Shown piece by piece: positions 12,728-19,884 of a stretch of 19,884 bases of DNA (position 1 is the stretch's first letter; every line of letters begins with the position of its first letter). The position numbers and the translations under genes are program-made. This DNA is from DASTCC01 sp035711465 (GTDB lineage Bacteria; Acidobacteriota; Vicinamibacteria; Vicinamibacterales; SCN-69-37). Location: the NCBI GenBank assembly GCA_035711465.1, contig DASTCC010000016.1:1-19884 (forward strand). Reading direction: 5' to 3'. The notes beneath the pieces were generated by a model. The model was given only the letters and a program-made list of their open reading frames with translations. It was not told where the DNA came from and did no database searches.

Positions 12728-14980
12728 CTACGCTCCGTGGAAGGTCCGGTTGATCACGTCCATCTGCTGCTCGCGCGTCAGCCGCACGAAGTTGACCGCG
12801 TAGCCCGAGACCCGGATGGTGAGGCTCGGATACTTCTCGGGATGCTCCATCGCGTCCAGCAGCGTGTCGCGGTTCAGCACGTTGATGTTCATGTGATAGC
12901 CGGTGCTGCCGAAGAACGCGTCGAGCATCGCGGTCAGGTTGTTGATGCGATCGTCGGCAATCCGGCCGAGCCCGGTCGGCACCAGCGACGCGGTCCGCGA
13001 GATGCCGTCGGCGGCGTCGCGATACGGGATCTTCGCCACCGACGCCGCCGAGGCGTGGATGCCGTGGCTGTCGCGGCCGTGCATCGGGTTGGCGCCGGGC
13101 GCGAACGGCTCGCCCTGTCGGCGTCCGTCCGGCGTGTGCCCGGTCGCCTTGCCGTAGACGACGTTCGACGTGATCGTCAGCACCGACTGGGTGTGCATCG
13201 CGCCGCGATAGGTCGGGTACTTGCGCAGCTTGTTCATGAACGTGGTCACGACCCAGACGGCGAGCTGATCGACACGGTTGTCGTTGTTGCCGAAGAGCGG
13301 GAACGGCCCCTCGGTCCCGTAGTCGACGACCAGCCCGGTCTGGTCGCGCACCACCCGCACCTTCGCGTACTTGATCGCCGACAGGCTGTCGGCGATCACC
13401 GACATCCCGGCGATGCCGAATGCCATCGTCCGCATCGGCGCGAAGTCGTGGAGCGCCATCTCGAGGCGCTCGTAGGCGTACTTGTCGTGCATGTAGTGGA
13501 TGACGTTCATCGCGTTCACGTAGACGCCCGCGAGCCAGTCCATCATCGCCTCGAACTTCTCGAGGACGTCGTCGAAGTCGAGCACGTCGCCCTGCACGGC
13601 CGGAACCGCCGGCCCGATCTGCTCGCCGCTGATCTCGTCGCGGCCGCCGTTGATCGCGTAGAGCAGGCACTTCGCGAGGTTGGCGCGGGCGCCGAAGAAC
13701 TGCATCTGTTTGCCGACCACCATCGGCGACACGCAGCAGGCGATCGCACCGTCGTCGCCCCAGGTGCGTCGCATGATCTCGTCGCTCTCGAACTGCAGCG
13801 AGCTGGTGTCGATCGCCACCCTGGCCGCGAACTTGCGGAAGGCGTCGGGCAGATGCGGCGAGTACCAGATCGTCAGGTTCGGCTCCGGCGCCGGCCCGAG
13901 GTTGTAGAGCGTCTGCAGGATGCGGAAGCTGCTCTTCGTCACCAGCGGCCGTCCGTCGTCGCCCATGCCGCCGATCGACTCGGTCACCCAGGTGGGATCG
14001 CCGGCGAAGAGCTCGTCGTACTCCGGCGTGCGCAGGAAACGGACGATGCGCAGCTTGATGACGAAGTCGTCGACGAGCTCCTGCGCCTGCGACTCGGTGA
14101 TGGCGCCGGCGGCCAGGTCGCGCTCGAAGTAGATGTCGAGGAACGTCGTCGTCCGGCCGAGCGACATCGCCGCGCCGTTCTGCTCCTTCACCCCGGCGAG
14201 GTAGCCGAAATAGAGCCACTGCACCGCCTCGGTGGCGTTCGCCGCCGGCCGCGAGATGTCGAAGCCGTAGTTCTTCGCCATCGTCTGCAGTTCCTTCAGC
14301 GCGCGGACCTGCTCCGACAGCTCTTCGCGGTCGCGGATGACCTCGTCGGTCGAGTGCGCGCGATCGAGACTGTGACGCTCGCGCTGCTTCTGCTCGATCA
14401 GCCGCTTGACGCCGTAGAGCGCGACGCGCCGATAGTCGCCGATAATCCGGCCGCGGCCGTAGGCATCGGGCAGGCCGGTGAGCACGTGCGAGCTGCGGCA
14501 GCGCCGCGCGTCGGCGGTGTAGGCGTCGAAGACGCCGTCGTTGTGCGTCTTGCGGTACTTCGTGAAGGCCTCGACGATGTGCGGATCGGGCTCGTAGCCG
14601 TAGGTCTTGAGCGCGCCGGCGACCATGCGGAAGCCGCCGTTCGGCATGATCGCCCGCTTCAGCGGCGCCTCGGTCTGCAGGCCGACGATGATCTCGCTGT
14701 CCTTGTCGATGTAGCCGGGCGCGTGCGCGGTGATCGAGCTGGGAATCTGCGAGACGTCGAGCACGCCCTTCTTGCGCTCCTCGACGAACAGCGCCTCGAG
14801 CTTCCGCCAGATCCCGCGCGTCCGTTCGGTCGCGCCGGCGAGAAAGGCGTCGTCGCCCTCGTACGGCGTGTAGTTCTGCTGGATGAAGTCGCGGACGTTG
14901 ATCTCCTTCTGCCAGAGCCCGGTACGGAATCCCTGCCAGGGCGAAACGCTCTCGCCGGTCGCCTGCTGCGTGGAAGCCAT
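12728..14980 (-). CDS. pflB: Formate C-acetyltransferase (pyruvate formate-lyase)
   Basis: This 750-residue glycyl radical enzyme converts pyruvate and CoA to acetyl-CoA and formate in the anoxic cytoplasm. The catalytic pair Cys415-Cys416 sits in IACCVSPM. The glycyl radical site is Gly726 in RVSGYAVNF, 25 residues from the end, exactly as in E. coli PflB (760 residues). Long stretches match E. coli PflB from memory: VRDFIQQNYTPYEGD, VGLQTEAPLKRA, LTGLPDAYGRGRIIGDYRR, VGKQMQFFGARANLAK and TITSNVVYGK. It is therefore true PFL rather than a diol dehydratase, choline lyase or ketobutyrate-specific relative, although activity on 2-ketobutyrate is known for PFL. The start has a strong GAGGAGG site. 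It lies 31 nt after ackA and 2 nt before pflA. The radical form would be destroyed by oxygen. Confidence 0.97.
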   Translation of the reverse strand: MASTQQATGESVSPWQGFRTGLWQKEINVRDFIQQNYTPYEGDDAFLAGATERTRGIWRKLEALFVEERKKGVLDVSQIPSSITAHAPGYIDKDSEIIVGLQTEAPLKRAIMPNGGFRMVAGALKTYGYEPDPHIVEAFTKYRKTHNDGVFDAYTADARRCRSSHVLTGLPDAYGRGRIIGDYRRVALYGVKRLIEQKQRERHSLDRAHSTDEVIRDREELSEQVRALKELQTMAKNYGFDISRPAANATEAVQWLYFGYLAGVKEQNGAAMSLGRTTTFLDIYFERDLAAGAITESQAQELVDDFVIKLRIVRFLRTPEYDELFAGDPTWVTESIGGMGDDGRPLVTKSSFRILQTLYNLGPAPEPNLTIWYSPHLPDAFRKFAARVAIDTSSLQFESDEIMRRTWGDDGAIACCVSPMVVGKQMQFFGARANLAKCLLYAINGGRDEISGEQIGPAVPAVQGDVLDFDDVLEKFEAMMDWLAGVYVNAMNVIHYMHDKYAYERLEMALHDFAPMRTMAFGIAGMSVIADSLSAIKYAKVRVVRDQTGLVVDYGTEGPFPLFGNNDNRVDQLAVWVVTTFMNKLRKYPTYRGAMHTQSVLTITSNVVYGKATGHTPDGRRQGEPFAPGANPMHGRDSHGIHASAASVAKIPYRDAADGISRTASLVPTGLGRIADDRINNLTAMLDAFFGSTGYHMNINVLNRDTLLDAMEHPEKYPSLTIRVSGYAVNFVRLTREQQMDVINRTFHGA

Positions 14981-15011
14981 TGATCACCCTCCTCGCTGTC
15001 GAAACCTGGTG

Positions 15012-16211
15012 CTACCGGCGCGCCCCGGCCAGACCGAGCAGCTGCCCGGTGTGGCGCGCGATGATCAGCTCCTCGTTGGTCGGGATCACCCATGCCGACA
15101 CGCGGCTGCCCATGCTCGAGATCTGGCGTTGGTTCGCAGCGTTCGCGTCGCCATCGAGCTCCACTCCGAGCCAGGCGCAGCCCGCGCAGATCCGCCGCCG
15201 CACTTCCGGCGCGTTCTCGCCGATACCGGCGGTGAAGACGATGGCGTCGAGGCCGCCGAGCACGGCCGCGAGGCCGCCGATCTCGCGGACGACGCGATAG
15301 ACGAAGTAGTCCACGGCGAGACGCGCGCGGGCGTCGTCGCTGCCGATGAGATCGCGCATGTCGTTGCTGCGTCCGGAGATGCCGAGCAGGCCCGACTGCT
15401 TGTAGAGCATCTTCTCGACGTCGCCGGCGCTGAGACCGAGCGTCTGGAAGAGATAGAGGACGACGCCCGGATCGATGGAGCCGGGACGCGTCCCCATGCA
15501 CAGCCCGTCGAGCGCCGTGAAGCCGAGCGTGCTGTCGATGCTCTTCCGGCCGCGCATCGCGCACAGGCTGGCGCCGCTGCCCAGATGCGCGACGATGACG
15601 CGGCCCTCGGCGATCGCCGGGGCGACGTCTGGCAGCGCCGAGGCGATGTACTCGTAGGACAGGCCGTGAAAGCCGTAGCGCTGCACGCCGGCGTCGGCGA
15701 TGTGGCGCGGCAGCGGCACGACCTCGGCCACCGCCGGCTGGCCGCGGTGGAAGCTCGTGTCGAAGCACGCGACCTGCGGCACCCCCGGCAGCCGCTCGGC
15801 GACGGCGTCGATGGCCGCGAGGTTGTACGGCTGATGCAGTGGCGCGAGCGGGATCAGCTTGCGAAGGGCGTCCATCACCTCCGGCGTCACCACCGTCGGA
15901 CCGCTGAAGCGCGATCCGCCGTGGACGACGCGGTGGCCGACGGCGAGCACGCGCGCGCCGCCGTAGGTCTCGCGCAGCCACGCCGCGAGCGCGTCGAGGG
16001 CAGCCCGGCCGTCGCGCACCTCGGCGCTGTCCAGGTCGCGCTGCGCGATCCGGGTGCCGGCGCCGTCCCTGGCGGCGAACTTCGGCGACGAGCCGATGCC
16101 GTCGATCTGACCGCGCGCCTCGAGCTGCCAGCCCGTGTGCTCCGGCCGGCGATAGACGCAGAATTTCAGGCTCGAGGAGCCGGCGTTGAGTACGACGGCA
16201 TAGTCGTCCAT
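15012..16211 (-). CDS. ackA: Acetate kinase (acetate/propionate kinase family)
   Basis: This 399-residue protein matches the AckA family in length and landmarks. Present are NAGSSSLK at 9-16, GHRVVHGG with Arg94, FDTSFH with Asp151, GFHGLS with His182, the phosphate-binding HLGSG at 209-213, MGTRPG with Arg242, and a C-terminal NEELIIA at about 379-385. It makes ATP and acetate from acetyl phosphate, or runs in reverse for acetate activation. HLGSG has Ser where E. coli has Asn (HLGNG), and APLHQP has Gln where E. coli has Asn. Both may be normal variants of this branch, and propionate may also be accepted. The start is supported by ACGGAG 6 nt upstream. It lies 12 nt after the phosphotransacetylase gene and 31 nt before pflB. 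Confidence 0.95.
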   Translation of the reverse strand: MDDYAVVLNAGSSSLKFCVYRRPEHTGWQLEARGQIDGIGSSPKFAARDGAGTRIAQRDLDSAEVRDGRAALDALAAWLRETYGGARVLAVGHRVVHGGSRFSGPTVVTPEVMDALRKLIPLAPLHQPYNLAAIDAVAERLPGVPQVACFDTSFHRGQPAVAEVVPLPRHIADAGVQRYGFHGLSYEYIASALPDVAPAIAEGRVIVAHLGSGASLCAMRGRKSIDSTLGFTALDGLCMGTRPGSIDPGVVLYLFQTLGLSAGDVEKMLYKQSGLLGISGRSNDMRDLIGSDDARARLAVDYFVYRVVREIGGLAAVLGGLDAIVFTAGIGENAPEVRRRICAGCAWLGVELDGDANAANQRQISSMGSRVSAWVIPTNEELIIARHTGQLLGLAGARR

Positions 16212-16223
16212 CGTCGCGCTCCG

Positions 16224-17168
16224 TCAGACCTGAGCCGCCGCGGCTCGCCGCGCGTGCGCCGCCATCACCGCGACCGCGCAGCTGGCAATGCGGGAGCGGA
16301 CGCTGTCGGCGCGGCTGGTCAGGATGATCGGCACGCGCGCGCCGAGCACGATGCCGGCCGAGTCGGCGTTGGCGAGGAAGGTGAGCTGTTTGGCGAGCAT
16401 GTTGCCGGCTTCGAGATCGGGGACGAGAAGGATGTCGGGATCGCCGGCGACCTCCGAGGTGATGCCCTTGATCGCCGCGGCTTCCTTGCTGATCGCGTTG
16501 TCGAACGCAAGCGGGCCGTCGACGATCGCGCCGGTGACCTGCTTGCGCTCCGCCATCTTGCAGAGCGCGGCGGCGTCGATCGTCGCCGGCATCTTCGACG
16601 TGACCGTTTCGACGGCCGCGAGAATCGCGACCTTCGGCTGCGCCAGCCCGAGGGCGCGCACCAGGTCGATCGCGTTCTGGCAGATGTCGACCTTGTCCTC
16701 GAGCGTCGGCGCGATGCTGATCGCCGCGTCGGTGACCACCAGCACCTTGTGATACGTCGGCACGTCCATGATGAACGCGTGGCTGATCCGCCGCCCCGTG
16801 CGCAACCCGGTCTCGCGCGCGACCACGGCGCCGAGGAGCTCGTCGGTGTGCAGGCTGCCTTTCATCAGCAGCTCGGCCTCGCCCTGACGCACCAGCGCGA
16901 CCGCCTTCGCCGCTGAGGCGTGGCTGTGCGGCGTGTCGACGATCGTCGCCTGCGACAGATCGAGCCTGGCCTTGGCGGCGATCTCCCGGATCCTGGCCTC
17001 GGGGCCGACGAGAATCGGCGCGATCAGCTTCTTCTCTCCGGCCTCGATGGCGCCGGCGAGCGCCGTCTCTTCGCAGGGATGGGCGACCGCGGTCGTAATC
17101 GGCGCGAGCTTCGCGCAGCGCTCCAGCAGGGCTTCGTACTTTCCCGTTCCCGTCGTCGTCGGCGTCAT
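16224..17168 (-). CDS. Phosphate acetyltransferase of the short PTA/PTB type
   Basis: This 314-residue protein is a single PTA_PTB domain. It shares features with phosphate butyryltransferase and with the C-terminal part of the fused MaoC-like/phosphate acetyltransferase proteins: LLMKGSLHTDELLGAV, ISHAFIMDVPTYHKVLVVTDAAI, and VAGDPDILLVPDLEAGNMLAKQL. These enzymes interconvert acyl-CoA and acyl phosphate. It lacks both the large N-terminal regulatory part of E. coli Pta (about 700 residues) and a hydratase domain. Its place directly before ackA and pflB argues for acetyl-CoA as main substrate; butyryl- or propionyl-CoA cannot be excluded. The start overlaps the MFS stop by 4 nt (ATGA), with GAGGA about 4 nt upstream, so translation is coupled. 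Confidence 0.9.
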   Translation of the reverse strand: MTPTTTGTGKYEALLERCAKLAPITTAVAHPCEETALAGAIEAGEKKLIAPILVGPEARIREIAAKARLDLSQATIVDTPHSHASAAKAVALVRQGEAELLMKGSLHTDELLGAVVARETGLRTGRRISHAFIMDVPTYHKVLVVTDAAISIAPTLEDKVDICQNAIDLVRALGLAQPKVAILAAVETVTSKMPATIDAAALCKMAERKQVTGAIVDGPLAFDNAISKEAAAIKGITSEVAGDPDILLVPDLEAGNMLAKQLTFLANADSAGIVLGARVPIILTSRADSVRSRIASCAVAVMAAHARRAAAAQV

Positions 17169-18421
17169 GATTCCTCGCGCAGTGGTTGTGGCGCCGCCTG
17201 CCGCCGGCCGGCCGGGCCCGTTTCTTTCAGGATCAAGGTCAGCACGATCGCGAGCGCGACGCCGTACAGCATCGGCGTGAACGCCGACTGATAGTGGCCG
17301 AGCTGCATCGACCCGCCGGTGCTGACGCTCACCAGCAACCCGCCGAACACCGGCCCGAGCAGCGCGCTGAACGTGAAGTTGATGAAGTTGACGACGCCGG
17401 TGGCCGCGCCGCTCACTTCAGGCGGATTCGCTTCCTTGATCACCGTGTACGGCAGCATCGCCGCACCCGAGGCGATGCCTGCGACCAGGCCGAGAACGTA
17501 CGGCGGAAACACGTTCACCGGACCGTAGAGAATCCAGGCGAGACAGGCGAAGAGCACGAGCGCGCTGACGACGATCACCGGTTTGCGCCGGCCGATCCGG
17601 TCCGAAATGAAGCCGAGCAGCGGACAGCCGATGATCCAGCCGAACGGGACGGTCGACGAGCGCAGCACCGCCGTCGCGTAATCGAAGCCGCGAGCGTCCT
17701 GCAGGTAGCGCACGCCCCAGACCATGTCGAAGATGGTCGTCGGGATGAAGAGCAGGCCGGCGATCATTCCGCAGAGGATCGACTGCGGGTTGCGGAAGAC
17801 GAGACCGAGACCGCTCAGCGCGCGCGTCACCCAGGCGCCGCGCTGCGCGCCGGGCTTCGCGGACGGGAGCATGAGGAACAGCAGCACGCCGATCGCGAGG
17901 CCGGCGATGCCCATGGCGCCCCAGAACGTCCGCCACGACACGCCCGCGCCCATCATCGGGCCGACGACGAACTGGCCCGCGGATCCGCCGGCCATGCCGA
18001 ACATCTGCGTCGCGCCGATCAACGTCGCCGCGCGCGACGCCGGAAAGTTCGTGGTCGCGATGTAGGCGGCGCCGACGAGCGCGAACACTCCGCCAGCGCC
18101 TTGAAGAAAACGGCCGATACTCGCGAGCTCGCTCTGCCCGGTGGCGAAGAGCAGCGCGCCGACACCGACTGCGGCCGCGCCGATCGGCACCACCTTCCGC
18201 GGACCGATGCCGTCCATCGCCGCGCCGGCCACCAGGCTGAAGGGCGAGTAGCCGAAGTAGAAGAGCCCGACCATCGACGCGACGTCGGCCGTGCTCATCG
18301 CGAACGCGCCGGAGAGCTGCGGCATCATCACCGCCGGCGACGACCGCAGCACGTACTGATAGAAGTAGTACAGCGCTGTGACGAGCCAGGCGATCGCCGC
18401 CGTCTTCGCAGCCTGGTTCAC
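17165..18421 (-). CDS. Major facilitator superfamily transporter, first gene of the fermentation operon
   Basis: This 418-residue protein has about 12 hydrophobic segments and two family loop motifs: GAAMDGIGPRK at 66-76 and, in the second half, GFISDRIGRRK at 270-280. The frame is open upstream to 18811, but that part is Arg/Pro-rich and hydrophilic. GTG 18421-18419, with CGGAGG 5 nt before it and the first membrane segment at residue 8 onward, is the convincing start. It overlaps the phosphotransacetylase start by 4 nt (ATGA) and leads the operon pta-ackA-pflB-pflA. A role in moving pyruvate, lactate, formate or acetate is suggested by context only. The sequence does not show a FocA-type formate channel or a known substrate signature. 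Confidence 0.85.
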   Translation of the reverse strand: MNQAAKTAAIAWLVTALYYFYQYVLRSSPAVMMPQLSGAFAMSTADVASMVGLFYFGYSPFSLVAGAAMDGIGPRKVVPIGAAAVGVGALLFATGQSELASIGRFLQGAGGVFALVGAAYIATTNFPASRAATLIGATQMFGMAGGSAGQFVVGPMMGAGVSWRTFWGAMGIAGLAIGVLLFLMLPSAKPGAQRGAWVTRALSGLGLVFRNPQSILCGMIAGLLFIPTTIFDMVWGVRYLQDARGFDYATAVLRSSTVPFGWIIGCPLLGFISDRIGRRKPVIVVSALVLFACLAWILYGPVNVFPPYVLGLVAGIASGAAMLPYTVIKEANPPEVSGAATGVVNFINFTFSALLGPVFGGLLVSVSTGGSMQLGHYQSAFTPMLYGVALAIVLTLILKETGPAGRRQAAPQPLREES

Positions 18422-18510
18422 GATCGCCTCCGGGAGCAAAGCATGTACCCGCCGGACCGGTTGCAGGCCTCCGGCGATTCGCGGCAATTTCGGCGTCAAT
18501 GGCCGACGCC

Positions 18511-18547
18511 ACTCCACGCCGGCAGAGGATCTACATCGGAGTGGAGT
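18511..18547. promoter_or_regulatory. Inverted repeat ACTCCAC-N23-GTGGAGT
   Basis: ACTCCAC at 18511-18517 and its exact reverse complement at 18541-18547 are separated by 23 nt, so corresponding positions are 30 nt (about three helical turns) apart. They lie about 90-126 nt upstream of the minus-strand operon start. This could bind a dimeric regulator, but a 7-bp repeat can also arise by chance. Confidence 0.3.
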
Positions 18548-18652
18548 CGCTCCAGGCCTGCGATTGAGCCGCGTCTCGCGTGCGGCGGGGCGCGTCGGCC
18601 GCGAAGGCGCATCCCGGCCGCCCGGCCTCGGCTCTCCGACACAGACGCCGGA

Positions 18653-18681
18653 TTGCCAGACGCCCGAAGGCCTGCTATCGC
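18653..18681 (+). promoter_or_regulatory. Weak promoter candidate for the beta-propeller gene
   Basis: TTGCCA (18653-18658) is followed, 17 nt later, by TATCGC (18676-18681) preceded by TGC, an extended -10 arrangement. The -10 matches consensus at only three of six positions. The leader would be about 30 nt and includes the AGGAGG ribosome site at 18708-18713. Confidence 0.3.
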
Positions 18682-18717
18682 GCCAATGCGTCTTAGTGAG
18701 GTCTGGCAGGAGGACCG

Positions 18718-19686
18718 ATGAGATTTCGTCCCGTTGCGGGCGCCATGGTGCTGGCCGCGGGCGGTGCGCTGACGCAGGCGCACACGCCGGCGCCGACGGC
18801 GGCGCAGACACCGCCGCCGACGGAGATTTATCTCGCGCCGTTCGTCGAAGGCGAAGGCAAGACCCGCCGTGTGCTGTTTCTGGCGTTCGACAGCATCGGC
18901 GTCTCGGTCCGCGACCCGATCAACATCACCAACAACCCGGGTTACGACAACCAGCCCTACTTCCTCCCCGACTCGAGCGCGCTGCTCTTCTCGTCGAACC
19001 GCGACGGCAAGCAGAACGACATCTGCAGGTACGAGATCGCGTCGAAGCAGCTGACGCAGGTGACGCGCACGCCGGAGAACGAATACTCGCCGACGATCAC
19101 GCCCGACGGTCGCACGTTCACGACGGTGCGCGGCGTCGAGCAGCGACTCTGGCGTTTCAACCCGGACGGCTCGGACGCCGGGCTCGCTTACGCGCACAAG
19201 GGGCTCATCGGCTATCACGCGTGGCTCTCGCCGACCCAGCTCGGCACGTTCATCCTCGGCGCCGACGGCGGGCCGAACACGCTTCAGCTCATCGATCTCG
19301 CAAGCGGGTCGGCCGACGTGATCGCGTCGAACATCGGCCGTTCGCTCCACGTGCGCCCCGGCACGGGCACGCTCAGTTTCGTCGACAAGTCGGACAAAGA
19401 CGTGTGGGCGATCAAAGAGCTCGATCCGGCGACGCGGAAAATCAAGCTCGTGACGATCGCGCTCGAAGACAGCGAAGACATGGCGTGGACACCGAAAGGC
19501 GCGATCGTGATGGGCGCCGGCTCGAAGCTCTACGCGTGGATCCCGTCGGAAGGCGATCGCTGGATCCAGATCGCCGACGTGAAGAAGTTCGGCATCACCG
19601 CGATCACGCGTCTGGCGGTAAGCCCGGACGGCAAGTGGCTCGCGATCGTGTCGACGCCGGCGGTGAAGCAGCAGACGTCGTCGTGA
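18718..19686 (+). CDS. Secreted TolB/PD40-type beta-propeller protein
   Basis: This 322-residue protein has an N-terminal signal sequence (hydrophobic run at about residues 5-19). A Pro/Ala/Thr-rich linker follows (about 20-35), then repeated beta-propeller blades. PD40-like units are visible: QPYFLPDSSALLFSSNRDG at about 79-97, YSPTITPDGRTFTTVR at about 123-138, and ITRLAVSPDGKWLAIVS near the C-terminus. This is the S/T-P-D-G/S-x-x-hydrophobic pattern of TolB-like repeats. The start is firm, with AGGAGG 4 nt before the ATG. No enzymatic domain follows, so it is a stand-alone propeller, probably periplasmic and involved in binding or scaffolding. It is divergent from the fermentation operon and I see no direct functional link. 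The exact ligand is unknown. Confidence 0.8.
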   Translation: MRFRPVAGAMVLAAGGALTQAHTPAPTAAQTPPPTEIYLAPFVEGEGKTRRVLFLAFDSIGVSVRDPINITNNPGYDNQPYFLPDSSALLFSSNRDGKQNDICRYEIASKQLTQVTRTPENEYSPTITPDGRTFTTVRGVEQRLWRFNPDGSDAGLAYAHKGLIGYHAWLSPTQLGTFILGADGGPNTLQLIDLASGSADVIASNIGRSLHVRPGTGTLSFVDKSDKDVWAIKELDPATRKIKLVTIALEDSEDMAWTPKGAIVMGAGSKLYAWIPSEGDRWIQIADVKKFGITAITRLAVSPDGKWLAIVSTPAVKQQTSS

Positions 19687-19745
19687 CGCGCTGGCTGTCA
19701 GCGGCGGTGGTCGTCGCGCGGTTTGGGAGGCCACGCGTCGGCGAC

Positions 19746-19769
19746 GGGAGCGTGTGACCTGCCGCTCCC
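19746..19769 (+). terminator. GC-rich hairpin downstream of the beta-propeller gene
   Basis: GGGAGCG (19746-19752) pairs perfectly with CGCTCCC (19763-19769) across a 10-nt loop, about 60 nt after the stop codon. No T tract follows, so it is at best a weak intrinsic terminator or an RNA-stabilising stem. The remaining bases to 19884 show no supported gene. Confidence 0.35.
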
Positions 19770-19884
19770 ATCGCTCGCGGCCGAAAGGCGGCGACCAGGC
19801 TTCATTGGTCTCATTCAAGAGATCCACCGCGCAGGAAACAGACACCTAGCTCCGGGTCGGGTTGAGAAGGTGTGTCGCGCCGAC

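Larger units (their letters stand above)
18422..18717. other. Divergent control region between the fermentation operon and the beta-propeller gene
   Basis: These 296 bases separate two divergent starts. No convincing gene, RNA or FNR-type site (TTGATN4ATCAA) was found in them. They contain a 7-bp inverted repeat (18511-18547) and a weak plus-strand promoter candidate (18653-18681). No strong promoter for the minus-strand operon could be recognised; a TTGACG is present on the minus strand but lacks a matching -10. Confidence 0.5.

Noticed and set aside
12737..14983. A 748-codon open frame on the plus strand covering nearly all of pflB
   Set aside because: It is antisense to an unmistakable pflB, rich in Arg, Asp, His and Val as expected from GC-rich complement codons, and has no recognisable domain.
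11877..14987. A single 1036-codon minus-strand frame that looks like a fusion ending in PflA
   Set aside because: Upstream of 12725 it runs out of frame through pflB and gives an Arg-rich nonsense sequence. PflA begins at its own ATG 2 nt after the pflB stop.
18422..18717. An FNR/CRP-type operator upstream of the PFL operon
   Set aside because: Looked for TTGATN4ATCAA-like symmetry on both strands; only isolated half-like TTGAC/TTGCC sequences were found.
18422..18811. 130-residue N-terminal extension of the MFS protein
   Set aside because: Hydrophilic Arg/Pro-rich sequence, whereas GTG 18421 has CGGAGG at ideal spacing and starts right before the first membrane helix.
18496..19845. A 449-codon minus-strand frame at the right end
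   Set aside because: Antisense to the beta-propeller gene, with Arg-rich composition and no ribosome site or domain.
1..19884. CRISPR array, tRNA/rRNA genes, insertion sequences, prophage or conjugative elements
   Set aside because: No spaced direct repeats, tRNA-like cloverleaf motifs, transposase or integrase motifs, or flanking inverted repeats were seen. The only tandem array is the 7-bp heptad block, which has no spacers.

Overview
This is a GC-rich window, roughly two thirds G+C by eye. It has tightly packed genes, many outer-membrane or secreted proteins with signal peptides, a vapBC pair, and one long duplicated FtsX-type permease with no ATPase partner. That permease has the layout of the acidobacterial duplicated orphan permeases (ADOP). 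With the GC bias and gene style it suggests an uncultured or soil member of Acidobacteriota, perhaps Vicinamibacteria. This is inference; no rRNA or marker gene is present.

Layout. 1-208 holds the 3' end of an outer-membrane-type protein. 250-801 (minus) is an unknown lipoprotein. 912-2693 (plus) is a Tat-exported sulfatase predicted to be lipid-anchored. 2711-3363 (minus) is a vapBC toxin-antitoxin pair. 3561-4061 (plus) is a small periplasmic LTxxQ-like protein starting at TTG, convergent with an outer-membrane beta-barrel protein at 4079-4705 (minus). 4879-7974 (plus) is a two-gene transporter operon: a DASS/SLC13 anion transporter, then an AspT-type antiporter. 8011-8052 is a six-unit 7-bp tandem repeat abutting the start of the ADOP permease gene (8060-10447, plus). 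That gene overlaps, tail to tail, the last gene of a long minus-strand operon.

The minus-strand operon (18421 down to 10425) is the metabolic core. Its order is MFS transporter, phosphotransacetylase of the short PTA/PTB type, acetate kinase, pyruvate formate-lyase, PFL-activating enzyme, and PlsC-type acyltransferase. The first five genes are separated by -4, 12, 31 and 2 nt, with plsC 39 nt further on. Together they convert pyruvate to formate and acetyl-CoA, then to acetyl phosphate and acetate with ATP formation. The MFS protein is a plausible carrier for a substrate or product. The glycyl radical enzyme would need anoxia, so this looks like an anaerobic energy module. No formate channel, formate dehydrogenase or FNR-like operator was seen. 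A divergent secreted beta-propeller protein (18718-19686) closes the window.

No tRNA, rRNA, CRISPR array, insertion sequence or prophage was seen. No gene-free stretch exceeds 300 bases. The longest is 18422-18717, a divergent control region with one inverted repeat and one weak promoter candidate. 802-911, 3364-3560, 4706-4878 and 19687-19884 are smaller gaps, described under features where they show anything.
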